Below, piece by piece: positions 62,653-64,000 of a DNA stretch of 64,000 nucleotides. The stretch covers positions 1,687,185 to 1,751,184 of the forward strand of contig NZ_KB912877.1 in NCBI RefSeq assembly GCF_000383855.1. The letters are read 5' to 3'. The notes beneath the pieces were generated by a model that saw only the letters and a list, made by a program, of their open reading frames with translations, ran no database searches and was not told the DNA's origin. The translations under genes were made by a program, and so were the position numbers. The first letter of the stretch is position 1; each line of letters begins with the position of its first letter. Origin of the DNA: Methylobacter marinus A45. Lineage in GTDB: Bacteria > Pseudomonadota > Gammaproteobacteria > Methylococcales > Methylomonadaceae.

Positions 62653-63875
62653 GTTTCGATCATGAACAGGTCGCGGCGCTGATCAGAAAGCTCGGCAGTT
62701 CCGATGAACTGCTGGCCGAGGCTTACATCCAGGGCGCCGTATTCATCGACGACGAAAACGCCGGCGCCATCGAAAGCCTGAAAAAATCCGGCATCCTGCG
62801 CCTGTCCGAGCAGGCCGACGAATACCGGCTCACGACCGACGTCAAGCGCCTGATCGACCGGTTGCTGCTGCGCAACGCGCGCTACCGGCAGAATACCGAC
62901 ATCGCGCGCATGATCCGCAGCATCGAGGAAGACATTGCCGCCTACCGCGCCGCGCTGGACAGTAACGAACAGGACGAGGCCCGCTATCATCTGGAACAGA
63001 TCGACGACACGCTCTACGAATCGCTGGAACTGCTGGAAAACAGCATCAGCGTCATGTTCTCAGCCATCACCAGCCAGTTCGGCTTCGTCAACTCGCTGGC
63101 CAGCAAGATCCGCGAAAACGAGCGGGCGCTGGCCTATGCGCAGCAGCTGGTCGAGGAACTCAACCGCATCAATCTGGAAGCCTGCTACGAGTGGCTGAAC
63201 TGGGCCGCGCCGGCCGAATTGTCGCGCAAAATCATCCGTTTCGTCGACCAGTACAAAAGCATCGTCGAGCGCCTGGCCAGCATCGTCGACCGCATGAAGA
63301 CGCTGCTGTTCACATTGCGGCAGCAGGAGCAGACCGCGAACCGGACCCGCGCCATGGCGCGCTTCCTGAAACAGCATCCCGAATGGAGCCCGTTGGACTG
63401 GGCCGATGAACCGGCCGTGCCGGCCATCCTGAACCGCAGCCCCGGCCTGGAATTGCAAGCCGGTCTCGATACGACCCGCGTCACCCTGCAGGCCGGGTTC
63501 GTCGATATCGTCCACGAACTGAAGCGGCAAACCCGGCCTACGCCCTTGGCCGACATGAACCGCACCGCAGTGCCGGTCAGCCAGGCCGAGACGGGCCATA
63601 TCGACTACCTGCGCGATCTTTATGAGGAACACACCGAAACGCTGTTCGCACAGGCCTTGCAGGAACAGGGACGCAATGTGTCGGCCCTGCACTACTGGCA
63701 GCGGCACGGCCTGGCCATCGAACCGGACTTGTGGCTGAACATCGTATTCGCGCACTATTGCAGCCTGCCCCAGCGCCTGCGCACGGCCATTGCGATTGAA
63801 ATGCTGGGCGAGGCGCTGTCGGGCTTTAGCGGCAACCAGCTGATCTCGGAAATCCGCCTGCGCAGGTTGCGCTGA
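62649..63875 (+). CDS. MukF/JetA-like kleisin subunit
   Basis: The 408-residue helical protein has an N-terminal winged-helix-like region (VAALIRKLGSSDELLAEAYIQGAVF, GILRLSEQADEYRLTTDVKRLIDRLL), long middle helices and a C-terminal domain. This fits a kleisin that bridges the ATPase heads. The ATGA overlap with the MksE-like gene indicates coupling. The order SMC-E-F is the reverse of the usual mukFEB/mksFEB or jetABC. Confidence 0.77.
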   Translation: MSFDHEQVAALIRKLGSSDELLAEAYIQGAVFIDDENAGAIESLKKSGILRLSEQADEYRLTTDVKRLIDRLLLRNARYRQNTDIARMIRSIEEDIAAYRAALDSNEQDEARYHLEQIDDTLYESLELLENSISVMFSAITSQFGFVNSLASKIRENERALAYAQQLVEELNRINLEACYEWLNWAAPAELSRKIIRFVDQYKSIVERLASIVDRMKTLLFTLRQQEQTANRTRAMARFLKQHPEWSPLDWADEPAVPAILNRSPGLELQAGLDTTRVTLQAGFVDIVHELKRQTRPTPLADMNRTAVPVSQAETGHIDYLRDLYEEHTETLFAQALQEQGRNVSALHYWQRHGLAIEPDLWLNIVFAHYCSLPQRLRTAIAIEMLGEALSGFSGNQLISEIRLRRLR

Positions 63876-63876
63876 T

Positions 63877-63990
63877 ATGAACAAGGAATTGTACCGTTGG
63901 ATACGCGATCTGGTGCGCCAAAACCCGGCTGAAACGACAATACGATCCGACAGCATGATCAGTCGCAAAGTCTTGATCGGCTCGGGGTGA
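63877..63990 (+). CDS. Short open frame at the window end, possible start of a fourth operon gene
   Basis: ATG lies 2 bases after the kleisin stop and the frame runs 37 codons (MNKELYRWIRDLVRQNP...) to TGA at 63988. A nuclease subunit (JetD/MksG) of about 380 residues would be expected in this place for a Wadjet system. The frame is too short to be one: either a frameshift is present, or the true fourth gene starts beyond the window, or there is none. Confidence 0.3.
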   Translation: MNKELYRWIRDLVRQNPAETTIRSDSMISRKVLIGSG

Positions 63991-64000
63991 CGGGATTGCG

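Overview
The window reads as chromosomal DNA of a GC-rich gammaproteobacterium. A Chp/Pil-type surface chemosensory operon, a Rof-type Rho-binding antiterminator, a MukBEF/Mks-like condensin operon, a diheme cytochrome c peroxidase and a PEP-CTERM-like protein all fit that class. A methanotroph-like (Methylococcales) host is plausible but is only an inference. Genes are on both strands. Several AT-rich islands and many small palindromic repeats suggest a plastic accessory region. No rRNA, tRNA or CRISPR array was recognised.

Layout. 1-1423: tail of a polymorphic toxin and its probable immunity gene. 1498-2085: a non-coding repeat element holding eight hairpins with GGA in the loop. 2276-3748: an AT-rich pyruvate-kinase-like gene. 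4170-8048: GIN-domain protein, BFD-like ferredoxin, ABC exporter and PEP-CTERM-like protein. 8111-9883: an IS200/IS605 element with tnpA and tnpB. 10216-15643: periplasmic protein, cytochrome c peroxidase, heme-binding DUF3365 protein, BASS transporter, GFA protein, GNAT acetyltransferase and a hypothetical. 16578-19283: PAS-rich hybrid kinase. 19855-26966: Chp-type operon (pilG, pilH, pilI, pilJ and chpA homologues), with a MITE between the pilI- and pilJ-like genes. 27278-31265: MFS exporter, PAP2 phosphatase, DUF4112 protein and CDF metal transporter.

31353-40081 is an accessory island. It holds a complete IS1380-family element with a 4-bp target duplication, a broken brnT/brnA toxin-antitoxin locus, a phosphatase-like gene, a HigBA-type pair, a glycogen-debranching-like enzyme between repeats, small AT-rich orphan genes, a PD-(D/E)XK-like nuclease and three attC-like sites that suggest integron cassettes without a visible integrase.

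40264-50543 is a twelve-gene minus-strand tellurite/stress (ter) operon. Beside TerB, TerA, TerD-type, TerF-like and TerC-like (DUF475) proteins it carries a four-gene enzyme module (phosphoribosyltransferase, HAD phosphatase, StiP-like protein, HpcH/HpaI lyase) of the kind proposed to make a nucleoside-like metabolite.

51832-58074: membrane protein, Old Yellow Enzyme, small secreted helical protein, RlpA-like protein, F6P-aldolase/transaldolase, aldo/keto reductase and Rof. 58371-63875: three overlapping genes for an SMC-like ATPase, a MukE/MksE-like subunit and a MukF/kleisin-like subunit. This is a condensin or Wadjet-like plasmid-defence complex cut by the window edge.

The most unusual sequence-level signals are the GGA-hairpin array and a 17-19 bp unit (TACCC, 3-5 variable bases, GGGCAYAAR). 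That unit sits singly or in tandem inside dispersed hairpins, and a filled and an empty copy of the same repeat can be compared directly within the window.
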